DNA of 64,000 nt from Trachythela sp. YZ-2020 (Eukaryota; Cnidaria; Anthozoa; Malacalcyonacea; Clavulariidae), in assembly GCA_016169945.1 (NCBI GenBank), contig JADLSH010000369.1, positions 1,984,001 to 2,048,000 on the forward strand, written 5' to 3'. Numbering within the stretch: position 1 is the first letter of the stretch; every line of letters starts with the position of its first letter. Under the pieces are notes generated by a model that saw only the letters and a program-made list of their open reading frames with translations, was not told the origin of the DNA and did no database searches. Made by a program: the position numbers and the translations under genes. This document shows positions 27,801-34,559 of the stretch, one piece after another.

Positions 27801-28504
27801 CACCTCCGAAGCAGAGTTCGGCTCGTCCTCGGCGAAGAATCGTAAGTGACACGACCCATCATGTACATCCGGAAACCCGACAAACAGGGCGTACTTTCAC
27901 TGCCCCTATACTTGGCACTATAGTGACTACCACGACCGCATTTGAACTGGCTGCGTTCGCTATAAAACCTGAGAGTAGAAATCGTAATCCTAAAGCCAGG
28001 TGTGTTAGACGTTCAGCGAGACAGGACAATGGGGGTTCACAAGGTAATGGACTAACGAGGACTTCTAATGATATGTCATCCTTTCCACGAACGACCCTTA
28101 CGATCCCCAATAGTTCGTCTCCACCTGATTATGGCAGTCCGAGTATTCGTCGAAAGGCAGTGGGATTAACAGTGCCAGAAATTGACGAATCAAAGAGATT
28201 ATCAACTGATAGAACGTTGTTAGAACAAAATGCACTTCACATTAAAGAACTACTAGACGAAATGAACACAGAACACTCGTTGAAAATGGAAAGACAAAAG
28301 TCTGATACTATTTCAATAGATGCACAGAAAGCTGCAAGAAATAGAGCAAGGATGCGAAGACGTTCGCTTGGGCAGGATAGAGAGAATGGAGTGGTTGTTG
28401 CATCACGCGTTTCTCCTTCTGGTGTTCTCAATGAACGAAATAGACCAGAAACTCAAGCCCCAAGAAACATTAGTACTGTGGAATGGGTGGGTGTAAGTAG
28501 TTGA
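702..28504 (+). CDS. ARHGAP21/23-type Rho GTPase-activating protein (3' part of gene, 16 exons)
   Basis: This is a spliced gene whose 5' exons lie left of the window. Exons: 702-830, 6666-6734, 8872-8939, 12349-12461, 15230-15337, 17984-18036, 18145-18218, 19431-19515, 19691-19769, 20563-20633, 21354-21443, 22028-22153, 22680-22736, 23498-23582, 24296-24321, 25544-28504. All phases join without a stop. In order they encode the C-terminal half of a PH domain ([14 protein letters not shown], then [11 protein letters not shown]), a basic linker ([10 protein letters not shown]), a full RhoGAP domain ([46 protein letters not shown]) and a 986-residue Ser-rich tail. The order and motifs match ARHGAP21/23. 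Known members stimulate GTP hydrolysis by Cdc42/RhoA and are recruited to Golgi membranes by ARF1 through the PH region. The conserved Lys of the LLK-x-F-hR motif is Arg here, and LPEPL reads LPEGL. A PDZ domain is expected upstream but not seen. Confidence 0.93.
1751..1808. repeat. Perfect 23-bp inverted repeat (hairpin)
   Basis: Arms at 1751-1773 and 1786-1808 are exact reverse complements around a 12-base loop. The arms contain tacttgatgtaatagacc. Lies in the large first visible intron. Confidence 0.9.
3730..3900. mobile_element. MITE with AGGTACGTTCACAC terminal inverted repeats
   Basis: Starts AGGTACGTTCACAC and ends GTGTGAACGTACCT, flanked on both sides by TTA (3727-3729, 3901-3903). 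The 3-bp TTA duplication and short TIR point to a Harbinger-type non-autonomous element. The inner arms (cgatttgtcgg / ccgacaaatcg) continue the inverted repeat. Confidence 0.8.
6666..6734 (+). CDS. ARHGAP21/23-like exon: PH domain C-terminal helix
   Basis: Bounded by tttctttcag and gtaagt; 23 codons, phase 0 on both sides. [18 protein letters not shown] is the amphipathic helix with its invariant Trp that closes PH domains. Confidence 0.92.
6797..6998. mobile_element. MITE with GGTTTTCCATTTGG-type ends
   Basis: Begins tctggttttccatttggttg and ends cgacgaaatggaaacc, an imperfect inverted repeat of about 20 bases. The left end, including gcgagcatgtcaag, is shared with the element at 24369, so both belong to one family. 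It lies about 60 bases after the donor of the PH-helix exon. Confidence 0.6.
8872..8939 (+). CDS. ARHGAP21/23-like exon: linker after the PH domain
   Basis: Short exon between attttctag and gtatat, 22 codons plus 2 bases. It reads [16 protein letters not shown], resembling the segment that follows the PH domain in ARHGAP21 (NRDLISRRIKEYN). It is required to restore the phase between the PH-helix exon and the exon at 12349. Confidence 0.8.
10403..10484 (+). repeat. (CCATA)n pentanucleotide microsatellite
   Basis: About 16 near-perfect copies of CCATA. It lies in the intron between exons 8872-8939 and 12349-12461. The reverse-complement motif forms the array at 21556. Confidence 0.97.
12349..12461 (+). 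CDS. ARHGAP21/23-like exon: basic Ser-rich linker
   Basis: Acceptor cttcatttatag, donor gttagt; enters with one base and leaves with one base. The peptide contains [16 protein letters not shown], equivalent to the LLKKSLSIR linker between PH and RhoGAP domains of ARHGAP21. Confidence 0.85.
15230..15337 (+). CDS. ARHGAP21/23-like exon: linker leading into RhoGAP
   Basis: Bounded by tcttcccatag and gtatgt; phase 1 to phase 1. Encodes a basic stretch, [18 protein letters not shown], resembling the G-T-W-x-K motif just before the RhoGAP domain of ARHGAP21. Confidence 0.88.
16799..16853 (+). repeat. 15-bp tandem repeat (about 3.5 copies)
   Basis: Unit aattgtaaattgtca repeated head to tail in an intron of the ARHGAP21/23-like gene. 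Confidence 0.9.
16869..16953. mobile_element. Shortened relative of the MITE at 3730
   Basis: Contains gcgttaacacac, cgatttgttgg, tctgaaatcggcc, aacaaatcgca and gtaaacgtactt, all found in the same order in the element at 3730-3900, with the centre deleted. Confidence 0.6.
16985..17220. repeat. Dispersed repeat rich in CAACTTGTT / AACAAGTTG words
   Basis: Many interleaved copies of acaagttg and caacttgt in both orientations make the stretch self-complementary. Probably a non-autonomous DNA element; the ends are not resolved. Confidence 0.5.
17984..18036 (+). CDS. ARHGAP21/23-like exon: RhoGAP domain start
   Basis: Bounded by tattccag and gtaatg. [17 protein letters not shown] corresponds to the FGVRLxxCP opening of the RhoGAP fold. 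Phase 1 in, phase 0 out. Confidence 0.85.
18145..18218 (+). CDS. ARHGAP21/23-like exon: RhoGAP helix with arginine-finger loop
   Basis: Starts after ctttcag. [20 protein letters not shown] then VGIY leads to the catalytic arginine. The Arg codon is split AG|G with the next exon, which forces the exon to end before GC (AG|GCACGT) rather than at the GT four bases later. This is a GC-AG intron. Confidence 0.88.
19431..19515 (+). CDS. ARHGAP21/23-like exon: RhoGAP, after the arginine finger
   Basis: Acceptor atttttatag, donor gtatga. Completes the arginine codon and encodes [18 protein letters not shown], the helix after the finger loop, as in the family motif YRVPGN. Confidence 0.92.
19691..19769 (+). 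CDS. ARHGAP21/23-like exon: Rho[16 protein letters not shown] motif
   Basis: Acceptor gcttatag, donor gtaaca. [19 protein letters not shown] is the helix that normally carries the conserved Lys of LLKxFhRxLPEPL. Here the Lys is Arg and the second Pro of LPEP is Gly; both are read directly from the sequence. Confidence 0.92.
20563..20633 (+). CDS. ARHGAP21/23-like exon: RhoGAP mid-domain
   Basis: Bounded by ttctcgcag and gtgagc. [18 protein letters not shown] aligns with the YADFIEANRKEDPLDRL segment of the human family. Confidence 0.9.
20909..21040. mobile_element. Perfect 29-bp inverted repeat with 74-base spacer
   Basis: Arms 20909-20937 and 21012-21040 are exact reverse complements (contain cttgtgacagatagctacc). 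Probably the terminal repeats or core of a small DNA element within the intron. Confidence 0.8.
21354..21443 (+). CDS. ARHGAP21/23-like exon: RhoGAP mid-domain helix
   Basis: Thirty codons between tttgtag and gtaagt. [20 protein letters not shown] matches the LPxxxxxTLxFLxxHL helix of RhoGAP domains. Confidence 0.92.
21545..21960 (+). repeat. Degenerate (TATGG)n repeat
   Basis: Nearly pure TATGG/TGTGG pentamers from about 21556 to 21655, decaying to scattered copies by 21960. It fills most of the intron between exons 21354-21443 and 22028-22153. Confidence 0.9.
22028..22153 (+). CDS. ARHGAP21/23-like exon: Rho[12 protein letters not shown] motif
   Basis: Forty-two codons between tttatag and gtaagt. 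[19 protein letters not shown] carries the conserved Asn and the FGPT signature; near-identical to the ARHGAP21/23 motif. Confidence 0.95.
22247..22640. mobile_element. Intronic repeat with two internal minisatellites
   Basis: Both edges carry cagagagcgtctgaa- and cagagaacgtctgaac-type sequence followed by cataattatg, shared with the long inverted repeat at 53294-53820. Inside are about four copies of a 16-bp unit (ccacttaccttgtgct, 22287-22355) and three of a 24-bp unit (starting ctcgagggttttccc, 22428-22502). Confidence 0.6.
22680..22736 (+). CDS. ARHGAP21/23-like exon: RhoGAP C-terminal FDWFF
   Basis: Nineteen codons between tctttag and gtaagg. The FDWFF closing motif of the RhoGAP domain is followed by an acidic stretch. 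Confidence 0.92.
23498..23582 (+). CDS. ARHGAP21/23-like exon: start of disordered tail
   Basis: Bounded by tattcag and gtatgt; phase 0 in, 1 out. Encodes a low-complexity Pro/Ser stretch ending [11 protein letters not shown]. No domain is recognised; supported by phase and splice sites. Confidence 0.78.
24296..24321 (+). CDS. ARHGAP21/23-like microexon (26 bases)
   Basis: A 26-base exon between ttttacag and gtaatt encoding ESDQPWKSK. It is accepted because it bridges phase 1 of the previous exon and phase 0 of the last exon without a stop. Confidence 0.7.
24369..25339. mobile_element. Outer MITE interrupted by a second element
   Basis: Left end ctgggttccatttggttg and right end gaacaaatgggaaccatg are imperfect inverted repeats. 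The left side matches the element at 6797. The centre (24553-25263) is occupied by a different inverted-repeat element, giving a nested insertion in the last intron of the ARHGAP21/23-like gene. Confidence 0.6.
24553..25263. mobile_element. Inner DNA element, copy 1
   Basis: Ends gtacaggtgtatgtaccac and gtggaacatacacctgtac are inverted repeats with one mismatch, and both continue into agaatacc/ggtattct. The right 400 bases recur at 52492-52885 in the semaphorin gene. Confidence 0.75.
25544..28504 (+). CDS. ARHGAP21/23-like last exon: 986-residue Ser-rich tail
   Basis: Acceptor gtatattttcag, then 986 codons to a TGA at 28502-28504. The peptide is Ser, Arg and Gln rich and predicted disordered by eye. 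It has three SSESSK repeats at the start (25592-25646), three VQYK-x-x-S repeats (27487-27650), many basophilic-kinase-like RRSS/RRS sites, Pro-rich SPPASPPG-like motifs, and a short helical or coiled segment near residue 900 ([17 protein letters not shown]). Long disordered C-termini are usual in this family and bind junctional or trafficking partners. Confidence 0.93.
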   Translation, partial: GGSIKLPMFKNFLRTQSSESSKSSESSKSSESSKKYDFSPDRAASPEPVDSKTSPVNLSPPFGGNSQSSSPSTSRRKFIKRHHSSTNISTTEVYDDFDRSKSEGEEEEHTFYPRQSHSTKAYSYARPPPPSYRESRNKGRAAPTGSNTQIPANKDLVPETADFNLLSDDTKRRILSFNLRNKVKEKKKQQNETSSPPTTQNGVIEISRKNSVTVTIPIKLSNSSQAAGSTSDEQIVVIEPQLSPSETRQQFEQCSNDRANETSSVKTFSSDAVRRRDGSTSSSSSRNFKIYSKGDVTFSQCQPHQINEWMRDLGISPKGGDERGRARAKTEDLGKTLRRSSSVARTSFTQDDEEIIMKRRSLSCQDINIGDEDVITRTRSLSKSSESSESSDEEEDQMEASSEAFDEKLRGLMQKCKLDSKSKTELQQVRKSSQVSRPPSYRMSRTPVEKMRAMDPSSNIQSGAVSSMKSLFESGAAHQQIIKSRSSSLSSASSGSILSNDTQRKSTSSTLSDADVKRRVWESGDGKAGEGKKQWKEPEWVARERAMKNLYSGSDSSIKEQPDDNNNLPKEKESGSKLQYSRSTSLPIRDSGYVIKDVAVEQKRPDMKTQVVRKYSTDYVKSSVGSPIVQRAAVKNGPTIRKITPVSAVQYKAESKTQLESGSRPRVQYKPQSRSQPGSRSGSVSSVQYKSEPNTQSESRSGDVANKNTSRKIFDRTQSSPLRSRISSQESTPPASPPGVNSPTSPSSPPLNSPPKQSSARPRRRIVSDTTHHVHPETRQTGRTFTAPILGTIVTTTTAFELAAFAIKPESRNRNPKARCVRRSARQDNGGSQGNGLTRTSNDMSSFPRTTLTIPNSSSPPDYGSPSIRRKAVGLTVPEIDESKRLSTDRTLLEQNALHIKELLDEMNTEHSLKMERQKSDTISIDAQKAARNRARMRRRSLGQDRENGVVVASRVSPSGVLNERNRPETQAPRNISTVEWVGVSS

Positions 28505-28745
28505 GAATTTTACATCAAATAGTTTCTGTATATTTATATATTTTAATATACATTGTATAGTCGTTTTATATAGTAATTGAGTACAAAGAAAGTTAACTTA
28601 AATATGAAAAGAGTACTAGATTATATAAAAATTTTAAGAATTCTTAAGAAAATGTTGTTGTATATTACTATATTATACGTTGTATGTTCTGTTCTGTTGT
28701 GTTGTGTTGTAAATATATAATAAATATTTAAAAATTATTTCATGT
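28505..28745 (+). other. 3' UTR with candidate poly(A) signal
   Basis: AT-rich sequence after the stop codon, with an AATAAA hexamer at 28719-28724. The transcript probably ends about 15-25 bases further on. Tandem gtt/gtgtt pentamers precede the signal (28688-28710). Confidence 0.6.
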
Positions 28746-29196
28746 CATCAGTATCTCTTTATCTTGTTTGAATAGCTAAGAGTTAATCTGTTGATAAATG
28801 CTCACAATATTGTTAACTGCTCAACATTTATACTGCCACGGCTGTAATGCAAGTTTATTGACTCGTTTTCGGGTTGCTGACAATTGACATCAACTTTTGA
28901 AAAATGTACGGTATATATATAGGCAATCGAGAAGCGCTAAACTCATCATTACATCTACAAAACGAACCTTTTTATACCAAGAGCGATTTAGCACGAAAAC
29001 GATGCTGTATAACCAAGGTGGCATAATATCCACAACCACAATGAATACGCAAAATGAAGTGAACTACACATAAAGATGATTAATTAAATAGTCAAAAGAG
29101 CGTGTGCGTACCATTCACATGGTGCATATACACGATTAACAAACGTCAAACGAGGTTTAGAAAGCGAGTGTTTGCATGAGAGTTTCATAAACTCTC
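28746..29196. other. Intergenic, nothing recognised
   Basis: AT-rich sequence after the ARHGAP21/23-like gene. No coding signal, RNA gene or clear repeat found. Confidence 0.6.
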
Positions 29197-29198
29197 AT

Positions 29199-29382
29199 GC
29201 CCCGGTCAAACGAGAACAAGAGTTGCACGAGAGTTGACTGGATATTACCACCGTTGAAACGTGCAAAAACTCTCATCAAAATTTGAACCAGCTCAAAGTT
29301 GATGAGAGTTGGCGGTCAAACGCGAGCGAAATTTGTAACACTCATTTGCTCTCATCAACTCTCATCCTCGTTTCACAGGGGC
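29199..29382. mobile_element. MITE with GCCCC-CAAACGAG type ends and actctcat words
   Basis: Left end gccccggtcaaacgag is an imperfect reverse complement of right end ctcgtttcacaggggc. Several actctcat / atgagagt words lie inside. Superfamily unclear. Confidence 0.6.
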
Positions 29383-30582
29383 TTAAACTATGAAATGTAA
29401 CGCACATGATTTGTATTTGGCCGAATTTTACCAAGGCTATGCCTATGCTTCGTCTACGTTCAAACAACAAACTATGCAGGCCTTTGCGAAAGTCTATTTA
29501 GTTGTTTCTGCTCGCTCGACTGGTGCAAGTGCGTTTTGGCCAACTTTTGATAATTCTTTATCCACATCGGACCGCGAGTTAATATTATTGGTATGTAAAG
29601 TATATATCTAGCTATGTTATGTTTTAATTGCTTTTGACCTTTTGTGATTAGGTAGAGTAGGCTTTTCGTATGTGTCAAATGATTTAAAAGAGGCCATCAC
29701 AACGATCTATAGATTTAAAGACCATCTAGATTTAAAAAAAGTTCCAGAGAGCAACCCCTCTCCCCCCTAGAGATTCATTGTCAGTGTTCATTGTACAATA
29801 TATAGTGAATTTAACCAATTATTGTCGACCTACGGTGGAGTACTGAAATGTTCGGGCCAATAGGCCCCTATTGTAGGTACATTCTTGGACATAACGCTTG
29901 AGAACATTATTTGCAATATATATTACAAAGTTATTAATGTACATTGACAAGACAAACTTGGTGACCCCCTCTCAGGAGCGTCGTGGGTCCCATGTTTTAG
30001 GGGGGCCAAGGGCAGCATTATTCCGACAAACACAATTTTTTCCGACATAGCCTAATCGCTGTCAAATGTTGTCTGACAAAGGAGACAATTCAACTTTCCG
30101 ACGTTTTGGATGGTTTGGCATAATTGCATTACATACAATAACAATATAACATTCACGTCAGCGCATCGCCAGGCAGTGTTTACAATCGTGTTGTTTGTTA
30201 TTGCCTAGTGCGAGCAAAGGTTATCTGTGTGGAATCGTATATAAGCATATAACTCTTGCATATAATGACTATTCTATAAACTTATATTGGGAAAACGTAA
30301 ACTGAGTCCTATTTCCGATATTTCATCTATATATTTTTTTATTCAAACATGTTTCGCATTGTCAAACAACGAAGAGAAGTAAAATTCCCGCTCGTATATG
30401 CAGGTATGCTTGACCACGACGATTCCGACAACATAACAAATTTCCAATTTTCCGACGGGTCTCAACGACAGGGGGGGGCATGGCCCCCCCGGCCACGGCG
30501 CCACTGCCCCCCCTCTCTCTCAGTTCAATGTTGTGAAGAACCCGAACCAACTTTTGGTAATTTACCATGACATGGGGAAAGG
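29383..30582. other. Intergenic repeat-like sequence
   Basis: No gene is recognised. Part (about 30,000-30,530) holds G-runs and C-runs with ccgacaaac and ccgacgg words, typical of old dispersed repeats. A 73-codon open frame at 29390 shows no family motif. Confidence 0.4.
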
Positions 30583-30703
30583 AGGCTTAAGAAGCGCAAC
30601 ATGATTTTACAGCCTATTACGTGGAATTCATCCTAAGGGTATGCGAGTTTAGTGCATGGAACATGCGCACTATAAATGTAAAATTATTATTATTATTATT
30701 TAT
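30583..30703 (+). mobile_element. 3' end of a LINE/SINE with ATT tail
   Basis: The stretch ends in gcgcactataaatgtaaa followed by (ATT)n. This resembles the 3' ends of CR1/L2-type retroelements and SINEs that borrow them. The 5' part is not recognised. Confidence 0.5.
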
Positions 30704-30939
30704 AGAGGGAAAGGTAGTTTCAACCAGTTATGACCGAGTTTAAATATGGCCAAGATTGTAGCTACGTCGTGAGACGAAGGACTTTGCGAAAGTCTACTGC
30801 CAAAGCGTTTCGACCTGATTTTGTATATTTTAGGCACTTTTGGCTCTAAACATGGTGCACGTGTTGGGATAATTTGTTCGCATACTTTATATTGCAGGGT
30901 CAGGTTGGGGACAAAGTCGACGGGTGAATCCTTCTCTAA

Positions 30940-32385
30940 GTGATGGCTCGTCATTATTTCACAGCCATCATAACAAGCAACCGATTCCGGGTTGGGATAA
31001 AACACGGATACGGGTGGCACGGATACGGATACGGATGAGGGGATAAAACACGGATATGGGGATAAAACACGGATGAAGGGATAAAACACTGATGGGGGGA
31101 TAAAACACGGATGGGGGACTAAAACACGGATGAGGGGATAAAACACGGATGGGGGGCCGGGATAAAACACGGATGAGGGGTAAAACACGGATGAGGGGAT
31201 AAAACACGGATATGGGGATAAAACACGGATAAGGGGATAAAACACGGATGGGGGGATAAAACACGGATGAGGGGATAAAACACGGATGGGGTGATAAAAC
31301 ACGGATGAGGGGGTAAAACACGGACATGGGGATAAAACACGGATAAGGGGATAAAACACGGATGGGGGGATAAAACACGGATGAGGGGGTAAAACACGGA
31401 CATGGGGATAAAACACGGATAAGGGGATAAAACACGGATGGGGGGATAAAACACGGATGAGGGGATAAAACACGGATGGGGTGATAAAACACGGATGAGG
31501 GGGTAAAACACGGACATGGGGATAAAAGTGATGGCTCGTCATTATTTCACAGCCATCATAACAAGCAACCGATTCAGGGTTGGGATAAAACACGGATACG
31601 GATGGCACGGATACGGATACGGATGAGGGGATAAAACACGGATATGGGGATAAAACACGGATGAAGGGATAAAACACTGATGGGGGGATAAAACACGGAT
31701 GGGGGACTAAAACACGGATGAGGGGATAAAACACGGATGGGGGCCGGGATAAAACACGGATGAGGGGTAAAACACGGATGAGGGGATAAAACACGGATAT
31801 GGGGATAAAACATGGATAAGGGGATAAAACACGGATGGGGGGATAAAACACGGATGAGGGATAAAACACGGATGGGGTGATAAAACACGGATGAGGGGTA
31901 AACACGGACATGGGGATAAAACACGGATGGGGGGATAAAACACGGATAAGGGGATAAAACACGGATGAGGGGATAAAACACGGATGGGGTGATAAAACAC
32001 GGATGAGGGGGTAAAACACGGACATGGGGATAAAACACGGATAAGGGGATAAAACACGGATGAGGGGATAAAACACGGATGGGGTGATAAAACACGGATG
32101 AGGGGGTAAAACACGGATATGGGGATAAAACACGGATAAGGGGATAAAACACGGATGGGGGGATAAAACACGGATCAGGGGATAAAACACGGATGAGGGG
32201 ATAAAACACGGATGGGGTGATAAAACACGGATGAGGGGGTAAAACACGGACATGGGGATAAAACACGGATAAGGGGATAAAACACGGATGGGGTGATAAA
32301 ACACGGATGAGGGGATAAAACACGGATATGGGGATAAAACACGGATAAGGGGATAAAACACGGATGGGGGGATAAAACACGGATG
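30940..32385. repeat. 19-bp minisatellite in two large blocks
   Basis: About 70 copies of a 19-base unit, ggataaaacacggatgrgg, with frequent variants. The array has a higher-order structure: a block beginning gtgatggctcgtcattattt at 30940 restarts at 31528 (offset 588) with the same variant order. Because the minus strand has no stop in any frame of the unit, long open frames appear, cycling through SVFYP, IRVLS and PCFIP; these are not taken as genes. Confidence 0.95.
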
Positions 32386-32813
32386 TACTGACAAATAAAA
32401 CGTTGATTAGAATAGAACTTAGCGCAAATCGCAATGTTTCTAAAGGCTGATATACGTAGACTGCGCATTCAATAAGTGCGAACTTCTGCGTCGGGCATTT
32501 GTTGGAAGAAGATAAGGTAATACTTTTTATTTAATATACTTTTGAGAATACCAGATATACCGATGGAGATTTGTTGCTTGTCAGAGGAGTTTCCGTTTAT
32601 GCGGATCTGATTATAATTAACTCGCAGTGCTTTATTTCCACTGTTTATGCGGTAGATTATTTTTATAATGCAATATGAATTTTGCTTGTATAAGGATAAC
32701 ACTTTTTAGTTTAACCTTAAAATTAAACTTCCACACTCTCATGAGGTTGTATTCCCACGCTTAATAATCTACATAATAATCTACGCCATAATTTAATACA
32801 CGCCGGCAGATTA
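32386..32813. other. Intergenic, nothing recognised
   Basis: AT-rich spacer between the minisatellite and the 165-bp tandem repeat. No feature could be supported. Confidence 0.6.
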
Positions 32814-33540
32814 CAAGGCGAATTTATAGTTTGATAACCACAAAAAGTACGCGTTTGTCATTTAATTTATGATACCGGGTTAAATGTTTTCTTTTACAAA
32901 TAGTTTAATATCTATGACAAGATATTTTGTAATGATCGAATTTTGATACAAATCTTAAAATAAGGTAATTTTGAATAATTGCCAAAACATGGGAAGCGAC
33001 ATGACAAGTGTTGCAAAGGCTTCTCATTAGATTTCAAGGCGAATTTATAGTTTGAATGTTTTTTTTGCATACAGTTTAATATCTATGACAAGATATTTTA
33101 TATATGATACAAATCCTAGCTAGAATAAGGTAATTTTGAATAAATGCCAAAACATGGGAAGCGACATGACAAGTGTTGCAAAGGCTTCTCATTAGATTTC
33201 AAGGCGAATTTATAGTTTGAATGTTTTTTTTTGCATACAGTTTAATATCTATGACAAGATATTTTATATATGATACAAATCTTAGCTAGAATAAGGTAAT
33301 TTTGAATAAATGCCAAAACATGGGAAGCGACATGACAAGTGTTGCAAAGGCTTCTCATTAGATTTCAAGGCGAATTTATAGTTTGAATGTTTTTTTTTTG
33401 CATACAGTTTAATATCTATGACAAGATATTTTATATATGATACAAATCTTAGCTAGAATAAGGTGATTTTGAATAAATGCCAAGACATGGGAAGTGTTGC
33501 AAAGGCTTCTCATGACAAGTGTTACAAAGGCTTCTCATGT
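32814..33540 (+). repeat. 165-bp tandem repeat, four copies
   Basis: Copies begin at caaggcgaatttatagtttg: 32814 (diverged, 221 bases), 33035, 33200 and 33366. The last three are nearly identical. Each contains tttaatatctatgacaagat and acatgggaagcgacatgac. Confidence 0.95.
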
Positions 33541-33626
33541 TCTACCAGACAGTTGTTTTGTTGCGCTTGGTTTAAACTAACGCGGTCGGCATTTATTGTC
33601 TGCTTACCAAAAATGTAATATCGCAG

Positions 33627-33893
33627 CTTATTCTTACCAAAATATCAATGTGGCTTGAAAATCATTGAAAAGGGCAAAACAACTATATCTTCTGAGTTAG
33701 CTGGTGTGGCAGTTTTTAAATTTGGCGAGCTAAGGAATAAAGACGAGATTGGTCGAGGGGGCTATTCGACCGTCTTCACGGCAGAATTACCGAACGGTGA
33801 AACGATTGTCGTGAAAAAGTTTTTTGACGATGACATCGACACGGAGCGCAAACTCATCAAAGAAGCGAGATTTCTGAATACTATTCCCTATTC
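33627..33893 (+). pseudogene. Protein kinase N-lobe fragment, truncated by minisatellite
   Basis: The frame encodes a kinase N-lobe: a glycine loop GRGGYSTVF, a VVKK lysine strand, and a helix-C glutamate in LIKEARFLNT. A possible acceptor (tatcgcag) precedes it at 33626. After NTI the frame runs straight into minisatellite sequence and no catalytic loop (HRD) or DFG follows anywhere nearby. It is therefore a broken kinase exon, probably a decayed or partial duplicate. The kinase family cannot be named; the GG-Y-S-T-V-F loop is receptor-interacting or plant-like in style but not diagnostic. Confidence 0.75.
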
Positions 33894-33895
33894 TG

Positions 33896-34103
33896 TGCCT
33901 CGTCCGTGTTTTATCCCCCCATCCGTGTTTTGTCCCCTGATCCGTGTTTTATCCCCTCATCCGTGTTTTATCCCCCCATCCGTGTTTTATCCCCTCATCC
34001 GTGTTTTATCTCCTCATCCGTGTTTTATCCCCATATCCGTGTTTTATCCCCTCATCCGTATCCGTATCCGTGCCATCCGTATCCGTGTTTTATCCCAACC
34101 CCT
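33896..34103 (+). repeat. Inverted copy of the 19-bp minisatellite
   Basis: About ten units (ccgtgttttatcccctcat) in the orientation opposite to 30940-32385. It ends with the same special segment (atccgtatccgtgccatccg then ttttatcccaacccc) that starts both blocks of the main array. Confidence 0.95.
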
Positions 34104-34147
34104 AGAAGGGTATCGTAGTTGTTGTGGTAGTTACAAATTATCTCATT

Positions 34148-34278
34148 GTGTGTTCATGTATAATTTATCATAATTAGAAGTTTTAGTGGGAAAATTACTT
34201 ATTTCCCGCGAATTTCGCGGGGAATAAGTAATTTTCCCACTAAAACTTCTAATTATGATAAATTATACATGAACACAC
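34148..34278. repeat. 65-bp-arm palindrome, 1-base centre
   Basis: Arms 34148-34212 and 34214-34278 are reverse complements apart from one mismatch near the centre (cccgcgaa-t-ttcgcggg). Could be a foldback or MITE; no target duplication is seen. Confidence 0.9.
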
Positions 34279-34362
34279 GAAACATGAATATTGAATATAA
34301 TAACATGGCTGCCGTGGGGTGAGGGAGGACACGGGTTTTCACCACTGACCTATACTAAAGTT

Positions 34363-34553
34363 TGTTTCCATCTATCAAACTGACGTTCGTTTTTTCTTCA
34401 TCAATTTGGTTAGGGTTAGGTTAGGGTTAGGTTTAGGGTTAGGTTTTGGGTTAGGGGTTAGGGTAGGTTTTAGGGTTAGGGTCAGTTACAAAGTTTTTAA
34501 CTTTACTTCAAAGTTGAAAAAATGACGTAACGTCATTTTGGTAGATGGAAACA
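34363..34553. mobile_element. MITE with internal telomere-like repeats
   Basis: Inverted arms 34363-34387 and 34529-34553 (tgtttccatctatcaaactg / reverse complement with small differences). The middle carries the TTAGGG-type tract. Superfamily unclear. Confidence 0.65.
34408..34482 (+). repeat. Interstitial telomere-like (TTAGGG)n tract
   Basis: About 11 degenerate copies of TTAGGG/GTTAGGG over 75 bases, inside an inverted-repeat element. Confidence 0.9.
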
Positions 34554-34559
34554 AGTGGC

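Noticed and set aside
30700..32434. Long minus-strand open frames of up to 564 codons.
   Set aside because: They arise from a stop-free 19-bp repeat in all frames; no promoter, signal or non-repeat domain supports a gene.
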